A stretch of DNA of 64,000 bases from Mageeibacillus sp. UBA3781 (lineage in GTDB: Bacteria; Bacillota; Clostridia; Saccharofermentanales; Saccharofermentanaceae), in the NCBI GenBank assembly GCA_002368805.1, contig DFFH01000130.1:894-64893 (forward strand). Direction: 5' to 3'. Below the pieces are notes generated by a model. It was given only the letters and a program-made list of their open reading frames with translations. It ran no database searches and had not been told where the DNA came from. The translations under genes and the position numbers were made by a program. Shown here piece by piece: positions 37,505-45,529 of the stretch; position 1 is the first letter of the stretch, and every line of letters begins with the position of its first letter.

Positions 37505-39952
37505 TCAGAGGAATGACAGATCCTTCTTTCTCTTTTTCGCCTTTCTCCAGCGCATCAGTCCCTTAAAGAAATGACCGTTGAACATCATGACGAGGGCATC
37601 CATCTGTTCGATCGTGATTTTTCCCATCGAGAAAGAAGCTACCGTACGAAGAGGCATCTCTCTTGTCATAACGATATTCATCCGGCGGAGATGTTCCTGG
37701 GTCTCTTTCTTATTTTTCTTTTTGATCCCGTGCATGACACTTCTGTAGAACAGCTTGCTCTTCAGATTTCCGTTACGGAGATCCTCCAGTGCGGAGTTCA
37801 GAGTAAACTCACCTTTTCCCGGTGCTTTTTCATCTTCGATCGGCTTACCATACACCTCTTCAAACTGTTTCTTATCAAAGATCTTCGTCTGGACGTCCAG
37901 ATTGTAATACTGCGGGGATTTCGCAGTATAATCCGGGACTTCGACTTCCGGTCTGGAGGAAGTTACAGTGATCTCACGTACTGCGCGGATATCTCTGGAA
38001 GACGCACCGATCTCGATCTTATATGTTCCCGACTCGACATGCCAGTCGCCGATCTGCGTATTGTAATAAGCAAATGCACGCTTATCGAGTTCAAACTCTA
38101 CTGTTCTTGTCTCACCGCGCTGGATGAATACTTTCTTAAATGCGGCAAGCTGGCGCACCGGCTTATATATCTTCGATTTCGGCGGTGCAATATAGAGCTG
38201 GACAGCTTCTTTACCATCAACTTCACTGATATTCGTAATATTGATAGAAACCGTCAGCGGATCCCCTTCTTTGATCTCCGAAGAAGTAAGACTGATATCT
38301 CCATAGGAATACGACGAATAAGAAAGGCCGTGTCCAAACGGGAAAAGCACCGGCATGTTCGCCGCATCATAATAGCGGTATCCGACAAAGACGCTCTCGC
38401 AATACAGAGACTGCCTGTTCTCGCCAAAATAGAGGTATGTCGGCGTATCTGTCAGCTTAAGAGGGAAAGTTTCCGCCAGTTTTCCGGACGGATTCACTTT
38501 TCCGTAAAGGATATCCGCGATACTTCCCGCGCCTTCCTGTCCGGGGAGATATGCCATCAGGATCGATCTGACCTGGGATACCCACGGCATCTCGATCGGA
38601 GAACCCGCATAAACGACCACGCAGACATTACTGTTCTTACGGACGACTTCTTCGATCAGCCTGGTATGCGACTTCGGAAGATTCATATGTGTACGGTCAA
38701 AAGACTCGGATTCAAAGCTTTCGGGAAGTCCGACAAAGATAACGACCACGTCTTTATTCGCCGCAGCATCCACTGCTGCAGCAAGGAGCTTTTCATCCAC
38801 TTCCTCGGTCTCCAGAGAGTAACCCGGTTCATAGACAAAATTGCCGCTCGCTTCCGAGAAACCACTGATCGCATCGGTTACATTTGTCGGATGGATATGG
38901 GAGCTTCCGCCGCCCTGGTATCTGGTTTGTTTTGCCATCGCACCGAGAACAGCCACACTCTTTCCTTCCTTGATCGGAAGGAGTCCGTCATTTTTCAGAA
39001 GCACGGCCGACTCTTCAAATGCCTGCTTTGCAAGCACTCTATGATTAAGATAAGGTGACGATGTCGGTGCCGGCTTATTCATGCCTTTTTCGATAAGTGT
39101 CAGGAGGCGCTCGACAGCGCGGTCAAGAAGTGCGACCGGCAGTTTTCCGGACTCGATCGCTTCACAGATCAAGCGGTCACGTTCACCGACAGAAGATGGC
39201 ATTTCGAGGTCAAGTCCGGCAGCGAGTGCATCAAGACGGTTATTTGTTGCACCCCAGTCGCTCATAACAACACCGTCAAATCCCCACTCATCCCGAAGAA
39301 TGTCAGTAAGGAGTCTTCTGTTCTCACAGCAGTAGGTGCCGTTCAACCGGTTATATGCACCCATGACTGTCCATGGTCTTGACTCTTTCACTACCGTTTC
39401 AAAAGCGGAAAGATATATCTCACGAAGAGCACGCTCATCCACGATCGAGTCGTTGATAAGACGTGATTTCTCCTGGCTGTTAGCGGCAAAGTGCTTAACG
39501 GATGTACCGACTCCCATGCTCTGCACACCTTTGACCCATGCCGCGCCCATCTTTCCGGCGAGGTACGGATCTTCAGAAACATACTCGAAATTTCTTCCGC
39601 AGAGAGGAGAACGCTTGATATTGATCGCAGGTCCTAAAACGATGGAAACATCCTGATCGACCGCCTCTTCACCGATGGCACGGCCGATAGCATCCATCAA
39701 TTCGACATTAAATGAATTCGCGGTCGTGGCTGCCGGCGGGAAGCATGTTGCTTCACGGCTGTCTCCTGCACCGGTCCTTCCTTCTACAGACTCCTGCTTA
39801 CGAAGTCCGTGAGGGCCATCCGTCATCATGATCGATGGCACATTATTGATCGGCAGTCTTTGTGTGCGCCAGAAATCATATCCGGAACACAAAGAAGCTT
39901 TCTGTTTCACAGAGAGTTTACTCATTAAAGAAGAAACAAATTCCGAAGCCAT
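37505..39952 (-). CDS. glycoside hydrolase family 3 beta-glucosidase/xylosidase
   Basis: An 815-residue intracellular GH3 enzyme (no signal peptide). The N-terminal barrel has DFWRTQRLP, MMTDGPHGLRKQ, ATCFPPAA, RSPLCGRNFEYVSEDP, VKHFAANSQE and the nucleophile motif GFDGVVMSDWGA (Asp in SDW). The alpha/beta sandwich follows (SVAVLGAMAKQTRYQGGGSSHI), then a fibronectin-III-like domain (about 555-640, GKEAVQLYI) and a basic helical C-terminal extension (about 715-815) of the type common in clostridial GH3. The start ATG 39952 has AGGAG about 7 bp upstream; a longer frame to 40015 crosses the promoter. It precedes the GH2-like gene by 134 bp. Aryl-glucosidase versus xylosidase specificity is open. 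Confidence 0.9.
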   Translation of the reverse strand: MASEFVSSLMSKLSVKQKASLCSGYDFWRTQRLPINNVPSIMMTDGPHGLRKQESVEGRTGAGDSREATCFPPAATTANSFNVELMDAIGRAIGEEAVDQDVSIVLGPAINIKRSPLCGRNFEYVSEDPYLAGKMGAAWVKGVQSMGVGTSVKHFAANSQEKSRLINDSIVDERALREIYLSAFETVVKESRPWTVMGAYNRLNGTYCCENRRLLTDILRDEWGFDGVVMSDWGATNNRLDALAAGLDLEMPSSVGERDRLICEAIESGKLPVALLDRAVERLLTLIEKGMNKPAPTSSPYLNHRVLAKQAFEESAVLLKNDGLLPIKEGKSVAVLGAMAKQTRYQGGGSSHIHPTNVTDAISGFSEASGNFVYEPGYSLETEEVDEKLLAAAVDAAANKDVVVIFVGLPESFESESFDRTHMNLPKSHTRLIEEVVRKNSNVCVVVYAGSPIEMPWVSQVRSILMAYLPGQEGAGSIADILYGKVNPSGKLAETFPLKLTDTPTYLYFGENRQSLYCESVFVGYRYYDAANMPVLFPFGHGLSYSSYSYGDISLTSSEIKEGDPLTVSINITNISEVDGKEAVQLYIAPPKSKIYKPVRQLAAFKKVFIQRGETRTVEFELDKRAFAYYNTQIGDWHVESGTYKIEIGASSRDIRAVREITVTSSRPEVEVPDYTAKSPQYYNLDVQTKIFDKKQFEEVYGKPIEDEKAPGKGEFTLNSALEDLRNGNLKSKLFYRSVMHGIKKKNKKETQEHLRRMNIVMTREMPLRTVASFSMGKITIEQMDALVMMFNGHFFKGLMRWRKAKKRKKDLSFL

Positions 39953-39992
39953 ACCTCGTCTCCTCGTCAAGAAATTCTTATTTCGTATCTTT

Positions 39993-40019
39993 ATTATATC
40001 ACTTGTATAAGGCAAGTGA
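39993..40019 (-). promoter_or_regulatory. GH3 promoter -10 and overlapping palindromic operator
   Basis: TATAAT on the minus strand (39993-39998) lies about 40 bp before the GH3 start. Directly upstream is a perfect 7-bp inverted repeat TCACTTG-N7-CAAGTGA (39999-40019) filling the -10/-35 spacer, the classic place for a repressor operator. The repressor is unknown. Confidence 0.55.
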
Positions 40020-40035
40020 TAATCCCATCAGGCTA

Positions 40036-40064
40036 TTGCTATTCGTTTTCATATTTTGTATAAT
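40036..40064 (+). promoter_or_regulatory. ssrA promoter
   Basis: TTGCTA (40036-40041), 17-bp spacer, TATAAT (40059-40064). Transcription would start near 40071, leaving about 29 nt of 5' precursor to be removed by RNase P before the mature tmRNA end. Confidence 0.75.
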
Positions 40065-40099
40065 CTCGAATCATACACATGTTTGAGAGTTGTACATGT

Positions 40100-40478
40100 G
40101 GGGGCGCACTGGTTTCGACGGGGTCGTGGAGACTTGGAAAGCGGGTAGAGGATTCTCGTTGGCCTCTTAAAAAAACGAGAAATGCAAGTAATTGCAAACA
40201 ACACACAACTCGTAGCTGCTTAATCTAGCTACCATCTCCCCGGTCTATCTGTCGGCCGGACCGGAGATGTCAGATGACAGACCTTACCTGTCGGCAGGTT
40301 AAACGGGACCACGCCTTCGGCAAAGCTTTGCGCCGGAGATGTATCTATGAAGCTACCGGAGATCTCTTCCTGTCCGTGGGAACGTGATCCAGGGGAATAC
40401 TCCAAACACGGACTGCACCCGGAGATGTCCTTGTTGACGTGGTTTCGGACAGGAGTTCGATTCTCCTCGCCTCCACCA
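40100..40478 (+). ncRNA. ssrA: transfer-messenger RNA (tmRNA)
   Basis: Rescues ribosomes stalled on mRNAs lacking a stop codon. The 379-nt RNA starts GGGGGCG and ends CGCCTCC-ACCA, which pair as a tRNA-like acceptor stem (one G-U); the alanine-identity G-U, the T-arm GGTTCGAC-like 5' block (GGTTTCGACGGGG) and the 3' GGAGTTCGATTCTCC arm are typical. The CCA end is encoded. The tag frame begins at GCA 40194 after AGTAATT and stops at TAA 40221-40223, giving ANNTQLVAA, so with the charged alanine the degradation tag is AANNTQLVAA. Between lie pseudoknot-forming repeats. Strong promoter upstream and terminator downstream. Confidence 0.96.
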
Positions 40479-40481
40479 GAT

Positions 40482-40523
40482 CACAACCCTGATCTTGATT
40501 TGAGATCGGAGTTGTGTTTTTTT
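40482..40523 (+). terminator. rho-independent terminator of ssrA
   Basis: CACAACCCTGATCT pairs with AGATCGGAGTTGTG (40482-40495 with 40503-40516, one mismatch region), followed by seven T. It lies 3 bases after the encoded CCA. Confidence 0.9.
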
Positions 40524-40556
40524 ATTTTATAACTTGAGTGTGTTTTTTATAAAATA

Positions 40557-41696
40557 TCAGACTACGATATCATCCGCTCTTTCATAAAAGAGGAAAAGAT
40601 TCTCTGTCATCTGTCCGACTCTGGCCGCCGCCTGCATATTCAGCTGCATATCACCAAGATACGGTCTTGCAGCATCGCCTACTCCGCCAAAGATTTCCGG
40701 TGCTTCCTCCAAAGTATCGATGATGATCAGATGTGTCTTCGTCTCATCCTTCGGGAAAAGCATCAGGCCGTACCATGCACGCAGGATACGGGGCTCATTC
40801 TTCATATGCTCGCGCAGCGCATCAAAGAGATCCTCGGGGAGATTCTCCTCCTTCGGAACAGCAAGCATTACCGGCTGCTTAGGATCCAGTTTCTGCTCAC
40901 GGATATGGCTGTTTACCTTTCTCTTATGCAGAGCCAAAGCTTCCAGAAGCTGACGTGTGACTACAAATCCTTCGGTTTTCGGATTGATCAGGAGTCCATC
41001 TACAGGAGCCTGCTTGGTGATAATCATAATACGGGCAAAATCGATCGGCTGGATAAGTTTTTCCGGAAGATCATTCATCAGTTCCAGCTCATGGGAATCT
41101 GTAAATGCTGCCAGATAATTCTTTCCGTCACTTCCTTTAAGAAGGGCAACTCCGACTTTGGCCTCGTCCCCTTCATTTCCCGGCTGATGCATGCAGGGCG
41201 TGAGGAACTTCGCTTCCGTCGCAATATTCTCCACGAGACGGGACATGAATTCTTTATCTTCCTGCAGCCTCTTGGCTTCACGCAGAAGACCGGTAAGATA
41301 TGGATTAACCGGTTCTGTGGAAGGATCTTCTTCCGAATCCATCGAATTAACAGCGGACAGCACATCATACTTATCCACATCTCCCTGACGAAGGCCTTCC
41401 AGAACGACAGAGACGTTTTCTCCGACTTCCGCCTTAGGCATCTTATTCATCAGCGTATCCTCTACACGGAGTGCCGTAGTCTTGATCGCTTTGTTATTCC
41501 GTCCGAGAAGGAAGAGCTGCTGTCCGGGTTGAACTGTATCTCCGCGTACATTTCCGATAATGGAAACTTCCGTAGATGTCATCGAGAGGACTTCCTCTAC
41601 AAGGATCGTAAGAAAAGGATACTTGATCGTTACTTCTCCCTGCTTTTCCTCTTCATTTCTTTCAACCTTATTATTCTTTCTGTCAAACAAACCCAT
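40557..41696 (-). CDS. SseB family protein with N-terminal EF-Tu domain-2-like barrel
   Basis: A 379-residue cytoplasmic protein. Residues about 25-115 look like the beta-barrel domain 2 of translational GTPases (IIGNVRGDTVQPGQQLFLLG, VEDTLMNKMPKAEVGENVSVVLEGLRQGDV). Residues about 125-375 match the SseB family (LREAKRLQEDKEFMSRL, AKFLTPC, YLAAFTDSHELE, FARIMIITKQAPVDGLLINP, then an SseB C-terminal-like half with AVPKEENLPEDLFDAL and FYERADDIVV). SseB proteins are of unknown biochemical role; no GTP-binding domain is present. It follows the lipoprotein gene by 39 bp and the amidase-like gene further upstream. Confidence 0.8.
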   Translation of the reverse strand: MGLFDRKNNKVERNEEEKQGEVTIKYPFLTILVEEVLSMTSTEVSIIGNVRGDTVQPGQQLFLLGRNNKAIKTTALRVEDTLMNKMPKAEVGENVSVVLEGLRQGDVDKYDVLSAVNSMDSEEDPSTEPVNPYLTGLLREAKRLQEDKEFMSRLVENIATEAKFLTPCMHQPGNEGDEAKVGVALLKGSDGKNYLAAFTDSHELELMNDLPEKLIQPIDFARIMIITKQAPVDGLLINPKTEGFVVTRQLLEALALHKRKVNSHIREQKLDPKQPVMLAVPKEENLPEDLFDALREHMKNEPRILRAWYGLMLFPKDETKTHLIIIDTLEEAPEIFGGVGDAARPYLGDMQLNMQAAARVGQMTENLFLFYERADDIVV

Positions 41697-41735
41697 TTTT
41701 TAGCATTCCTTTTCCATTATTTGTTTTGGGGTGAA

Positions 41736-42842
41736 TCACCCGAGACTTACTTCTTTTTTAATGATCGTTTCCCACAGTACTTTGATACCATGTTCCACAT
41801 CGTTTAGCGAATTCGCCTTAATCGGCAGCGAAACAAGCTTTATCTGATACGGATCAAGACCTGCTTCTTTTATATCATCCGTCAGGATGGTAAAAATACC
41901 CGTCTGTCTTCCGTAAGGCGGCACATAGATCGCCTGATTTCCTACTTTGAATACCGTTTTATCAAGGGTGATCTCACCGTCATCAATAAGGAACTGCAGA
42001 TAGTCCGTCGTCTTATTGATAAATGTGTAGTACACACAAAAACGGGTATCAGAGACCTCGAAACGATCGATCACGAACTGAGCACCTTCCGTGTCATACA
42101 CGATCTCTGAATCTTCAGGTAATTCTTCCGGCTCATAGTGAAAAGCAGCCTCTTCCTGAGGGAACAGATTTACCGGAACATAGTTCAGCTTATTTACCGG
42201 GTCGGCAAGGACAGCAGTCTGATCAGACGAAGCAGGCACAGCAAGAAGAAGGAATGAAATACGAGTCGGAACCGTACCATCATACTCTTTAAAGCACTGA
42301 ATAAAGTTCGTCTCATCCTCTAATACGCTATGCGCATTGATCACATCCGTATAGTACACTCTGTCATTACATTCATTATTAAAGATCGGATTTCGAAGAT
42401 AAAGTGTATATGCAACGTCCGACTTATTCTCGAACTCTGATTTTACGATATACCCGTCCGGTGTTGCTTCAGAACTGACGATCGTAAAACGGAAAAACTC
42501 GTTATCCACGACAGTTGCATTCTCTAAAGGTCCGCTGAAATACCCGTCCACATCATTTGTAAGTCCCAGAGATGTCTGGGTAACAGGTATCGGTGTAGGT
42601 GTCGGAAGCGCAACATTCTCAGCAAAGATCTCCCCGTTACTGATAAACTGATCAAGGGATCCCACGTTCATCAGATATTGAAAAGAGGGAGTTGTTTCCG
42701 AAGAGGATTCCTCCGTTTCATCTTCTTCCGATGTCTCTTCTTCTGTTTCAGTGGCTTTTTGCTTACGATGAAGCTTACAGGAAGGCAATAACGCAACACA
42801 AAGTATGACAGATATAATCGCAATAAGTCTTTGTCTCTTCAC
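41736..42842 (-). CDS. putative lipoprotein of unknown function
   Basis: A 368-residue protein with a lipoprotein signal peptide (hydrophobic 6-20, lipobox LLPSC with Cys22), then an acidic Glu/Ser/Thr-rich linker (about 30-52), a short Pro-Thr stretch (LPTPTPIPV), and two beta-rich halves; FRFTIVSSEATPDGYIVKSEFENKS and QFVIDRFEVSDTRFCVYYTFINKT look like repeated extracytoplasmic beta-sandwich units. I do not recognise the family. Start GTG at 42842 with GGAGG 7 bp upstream. Exported and membrane-anchored; lies between the amidase-like gene (66 bp) and the SseB gene (39 bp). Confidence 0.75.
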   Translation of the reverse strand: MKRQRLIAIISVILCVALLPSCKLHRKQKATETEEETSEEDETEESSSETTPSFQYLMNVGSLDQFISNGEIFAENVALPTPTPIPVTQTSLGLTNDVDGYFSGPLENATVVDNEFFRFTIVSSEATPDGYIVKSEFENKSDVAYTLYLRNPIFNNECNDRVYYTDVINAHSVLEDETNFIQCFKEYDGTVPTRISFLLLAVPASSDQTAVLADPVNKLNYVPVNLFPQEEAAFHYEPEELPEDSEIVYDTEGAQFVIDRFEVSDTRFCVYYTFINKTTDYLQFLIDDGEITLDKTVFKVGNQAIYVPPYGRQTGIFTILTDDIKEAGLDPYQIKLVSLPIKANSLNDVEHGIKVLWETIIKKEVSLG

Positions 42843-42908
42843 TTTGAAGCCTCCGAATCAGAATAAACTGATTTATTTTACCACAAAGACGAGCCTACAA
42901 CAAATTGA

Positions 42909-44171
42909 TCAGTGCTTCTGCATCGTTGCAACAAATTCGGCGATCGCCTGACAGATCTTAAACTGCTCATTCGCATCCTGAAGTCTGGTTTCATCATCGC
43001 TGTTCGTCAGATAACCCATGCGGACCATAAAGGACGGCACCGAGGAAGCCCAGTTAAGACCGGTATAGTTTCCGCTTGCCTTGCATCCGGCAAAAGCACA
43101 GCCCGTCTTCGTTTCGATCATCTTTCCGAGCGTCTCTCCCCAGGAAGGAAGCTGCTGTGCATATTTCCCCGAAGAAGGAACGATCACTTCACAGCCGCTG
43201 GTCTTTGAATCATTGGCAGCATTGCAGTACAGGCGGATAAAGAGATCCGGATCATGCTCTACAGCAAATTCGGCACGTTCTTTATTGGAGATATCGACAT
43301 CATTCGTCTCACGGGTAAGGAATACCTCGCATCCGAGAGATTCGAGATAGTCTTTCAGAAGGAGTGCTGTTTCCAGATTGATCTCCGACTCATCTCTTCC
43401 GGTGACCGTACCGATAAAACCCTGTGCGGATCTATCCTTGGATCCGCCCATGGAGGATGACATCACTTCAGGTTCCTTGCTGGCTTCCGCCTGATGCCCC
43501 GGGTCGATCACCACTTTATATCCGGCAAGTGCCGGTCCGCCTGCCGGGAAAGGTGTCGCCGCAGGAGTCGGGGTCGGTGCCGGTGTTGTTTCTTCGGTAG
43601 TCGTACTCTCGGATTCAGGAGAAGTAGTCGTTGTCTGGGATAAAGTAGTAAGAGATGTCACCGAAGTGGAAGTATTCGATGTATCTTTCGACTTGGAAGT
43701 AAAATGCGAAACAGCAAAGAAAATACCGGTTCCGATAGCTGCGATCACCAAAATGATCGTGGTTGCCAGACAGATGGATACGAGTCTTCTTCTTGCTTCC
43801 AGTTTCGGATCCTTTAATCTTCTTCTGGTATTGTTACCGGGTCTTCCGGGACCGGCACCCTGAGAAGGACGCACAGGAGCTCCCTGCGTCGGACGCGTGG
43901 AGGCAGCCGCCGCCGGGCGTCTCGGTTCAGTCTGGACATTCTCGCGTGCAGGCGTTGCTTTCGGAGGTTCATTTGAAGGAGAAGTATTTAATGACTTGGG
44001 GGCTCCGGAAGACGGGACACGGCGGATCTCACTCATAAGCGAAGAAAGATCCAGCGCCTGGTTCTGCTCGGGAACCGCTTTATCTCTATTCATCAGATCA
44101 CTAAGATCCGGGACACCACCATTCGGAGTTCTTTCCGCTCCATGATTCAGTTTGTCATCTTCGCCGTTCAT
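42909..44171 (-). CDS. N-acetylmuramoyl-L-alanine amidase-fold membrane protein, probably inactive
   Basis: A 420-residue type II membrane protein: cytoplasmic Pro/Arg/Asn-rich region (1-130), one membrane helix (about 131-155), a Ser/Thr linker (about 160-210) and an extracytoplasmic Amidase_3 domain (about 218-420). The first zinc ligand is kept (VVIDPGHQ, His226), as is a Glu in ESEINLETALLL. But the second His of the usual SIHxNA motif is Tyr315 (FIRLYCNAA), and the catalytic Glu of the vExGFxTN motif is Arg384 (FMVRMGYLTN). The fold is well preserved (GLNWASSVPSF). It may bind rather than cut peptidoglycan. First gene before the lipoprotein and SseB genes; start ATG has AAGGGA 8 bp upstream. 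Confidence 0.83.
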   Translation of the reverse strand: MNGEDDKLNHGAERTPNGGVPDLSDLMNRDKAVPEQNQALDLSSLMSEIRRVPSSGAPKSLNTSPSNEPPKATPARENVQTEPRRPAAAASTRPTQGAPVRPSQGAGPGRPGNNTRRRLKDPKLEARRRLVSICLATTIILVIAAIGTGIFFAVSHFTSKSKDTSNTSTSVTSLTTLSQTTTTSPESESTTTEETTPAPTPTPAATPFPAGGPALAGYKVVIDPGHQAEASKEPEVMSSSMGGSKDRSAQGFIGTVTGRDESEINLETALLLKDYLESLGCEVFLTRETNDVDISNKERAEFAVEHDPDLFIRLYCNAANDSKTSGCEVIVPSSGKYAQQLPSWGETLGKMIETKTGCAFAGCKASGNYTGLNWASSVPSFMVRMGYLTNSDDETRLQDANEQFKICQAIAEFVATMQKH

Positions 44172-44314
44172 TGCTATTTCCCTTCAAACATAAACTTACA
44201 TGTTAGATTCTAACACAGCTCATGTAGCAGAGAATTTACAGCTTTGAGTATCCTTTATTACAGATTCACTCTTTTCCGATACGTATTATGACGAAAACAG
44301 CATGTAAAAATGTT

Positions 44315-44343
44315 TTGAATTTTCAAAGAGAATCGTATAAAAT
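44315..44343 (+). promoter_or_regulatory. promoter of the Glf-like gene
   Basis: TTGAAT (44315-44320), 17-bp spacer, TAAAAT (44338-44343), about 32 bp before the GTG start. The interval 44172-44314 between this gene and the divergent amidase-like gene shows no other clear element. Confidence 0.6.
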
Positions 44344-44375
44344 TATATTAATTTTTTTATTTAGGGGATGAATCT

Positions 44376-45527
44376 GTGACTACGAAAGAAGCGATTGTGA
44401 TCGGACTCGGTATTTCAGGCTGTTCAGCTGCACGCCTGCTTGCCGAATCAGGCTATACGGTCACTTGTTTCGAGGGCGAATCCCACATTGGCGGGTCCTT
44501 ATTCGAAGAAGTGCGTCCAAATGGTATTCGTGTCCAGTCGCGCGGTCCTTCTGTATTTCATACCGATAACGAGAAAGTATATCAGTTCATCAAGCGCTTC
44601 GGTGCTTTCTTTCCGTATAACCACCGGGTCTTTCTATCGTATCAGAATAAGATCGTTCCTCTTCCTCTCAATGCAAATTCACTTCAGGTGATCTTCGGAA
44701 ACAGACAGTCTGATGCTCTTCTCTCCAGGCTTTCCGCCGCTTTTCCGGGAATAAAGCGCATATCTGTCGATCGTCTTATTGATTCTCACGATGCGAAACT
44801 GATCGATCTCGGACGGTTCATTATCGAGAATATCCTTATCCAGAACATAAACAGGAAAGACGGAAGTTCTTTTATACCTGCGGATGATTCTTATACCAAT
44901 GATGCATATGTCGATATCGGAAACGATGACTGCTACTATACCGACAGCATCCAGGCCATGCCGATGCAGGGCTTTATGTCGATCATGGAACACATGATCG
45001 ATCACCCGGCGATCAGCGTTTACCTGAATACAGACGCACTTTCACGTATCGCTGTGCATCAGGACAATTCAACGATACTCTTTGACGGAGTCCCCTTCAA
45101 GGGACCGATCATTTACACTCCGTCTCTGGATAAATTCTTTCACTATCGTCTGGGCGCACTTCCCTACCGCACTTGCCGGGTCTCCTTCCGGGATGTTGAT
45201 ACGGATTTCCAGAATGAATGCGCTGTATTACTTACACCGAAAAATAAAGAAACCATCCGTATCACGGAAAGCAAATACATGACACTGCAGGATATCAGCG
45301 GACAGACCAGTCTTATGCTGGAATCTCCATATGTATCTTTTACCAAAGGGATCTCAGAGCCATTTGAGCCGGTGATCAATGACGAAAGCAGGGAATTATA
45401 TAATCAGTATCTGCGCCTGGCAAAAGAATGTCCTTCTCTTCACCTTTTAGGCCGTTTCGCATGTTTCCGGAATCTCTCGATCGCAGAGAGTATCGAGCAG
45501 GCGATCGATACCGTCACAGGTATCTGA
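44376..45527 (+). CDS. UDP-galactopyranose mutase-like flavoprotein
   Basis: A 383-residue protein matching the Glf family, which interconverts UDP-galactopyranose and UDP-galactofuranose with reduced FAD. FAD-binding motif AIVIGLGISGCSAARLLAESG (shown in part: IGLGISGCSAARL), then IGGSLFEE, GPSVFHTDNEKVYQFI, PLPLNANSLQVIFG, IQAMPMQGFMSIMEHMI, HYRLGALPYRTCRVSF, IRITESKYM and a C-terminal LLGRFACFRNLSIAESIEQAI. These align along the length with Glf, but several family-typical residues differ (for example GGY near the substrate is QGF, and the DDRYF segment is DDCYY). Start GTG with AGGGG 8 bp upstream. It stands alone, convergent with cdaA; no other polysaccharide genes adjoin it. Confidence 0.75.
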   Translation: MTTKEAIVIGLGISGCSAARLLAESGYTVTCFEGESHIGGSLFEEVRPNGIRVQSRGPSVFHTDNEKVYQFIKRFGAFFPYNHRVFLSYQNKIVPLPLNANSLQVIFGNRQSDALLSRLSAAFPGIKRISVDRLIDSHDAKLIDLGRFIIENILIQNINRKDGSSFIPADDSYTNDAYVDIGNDDCYYTDSIQAMPMQGFMSIMEHMIDHPAISVYLNTDALSRIAVHQDNSTILFDGVPFKGPIIYTPSLDKFFHYRLGALPYRTCRVSFRDVDTDFQNECAVLLTPKNKETIRITESKYMTLQDISGQTSLMLESPYVSFTKGISEPFEPVINDESRELYNQYLRLAKECPSLHLLGRFACFRNLSIAESIEQAIDTVTGI

Positions 45528-45529
45528 TA

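Noticed and set aside
37571..39058. 495-codon open frame on the plus strand opposite GH3
   Set aside because: Composition is that of an antisense reading (rich in Arg, Ile, His); GH3 is certain.
40347..40532. Small open frame on the plus strand at the end of ssrA
   Set aside because: It lies in the tmRNA 3' part and terminator, which fully explain the sequence.
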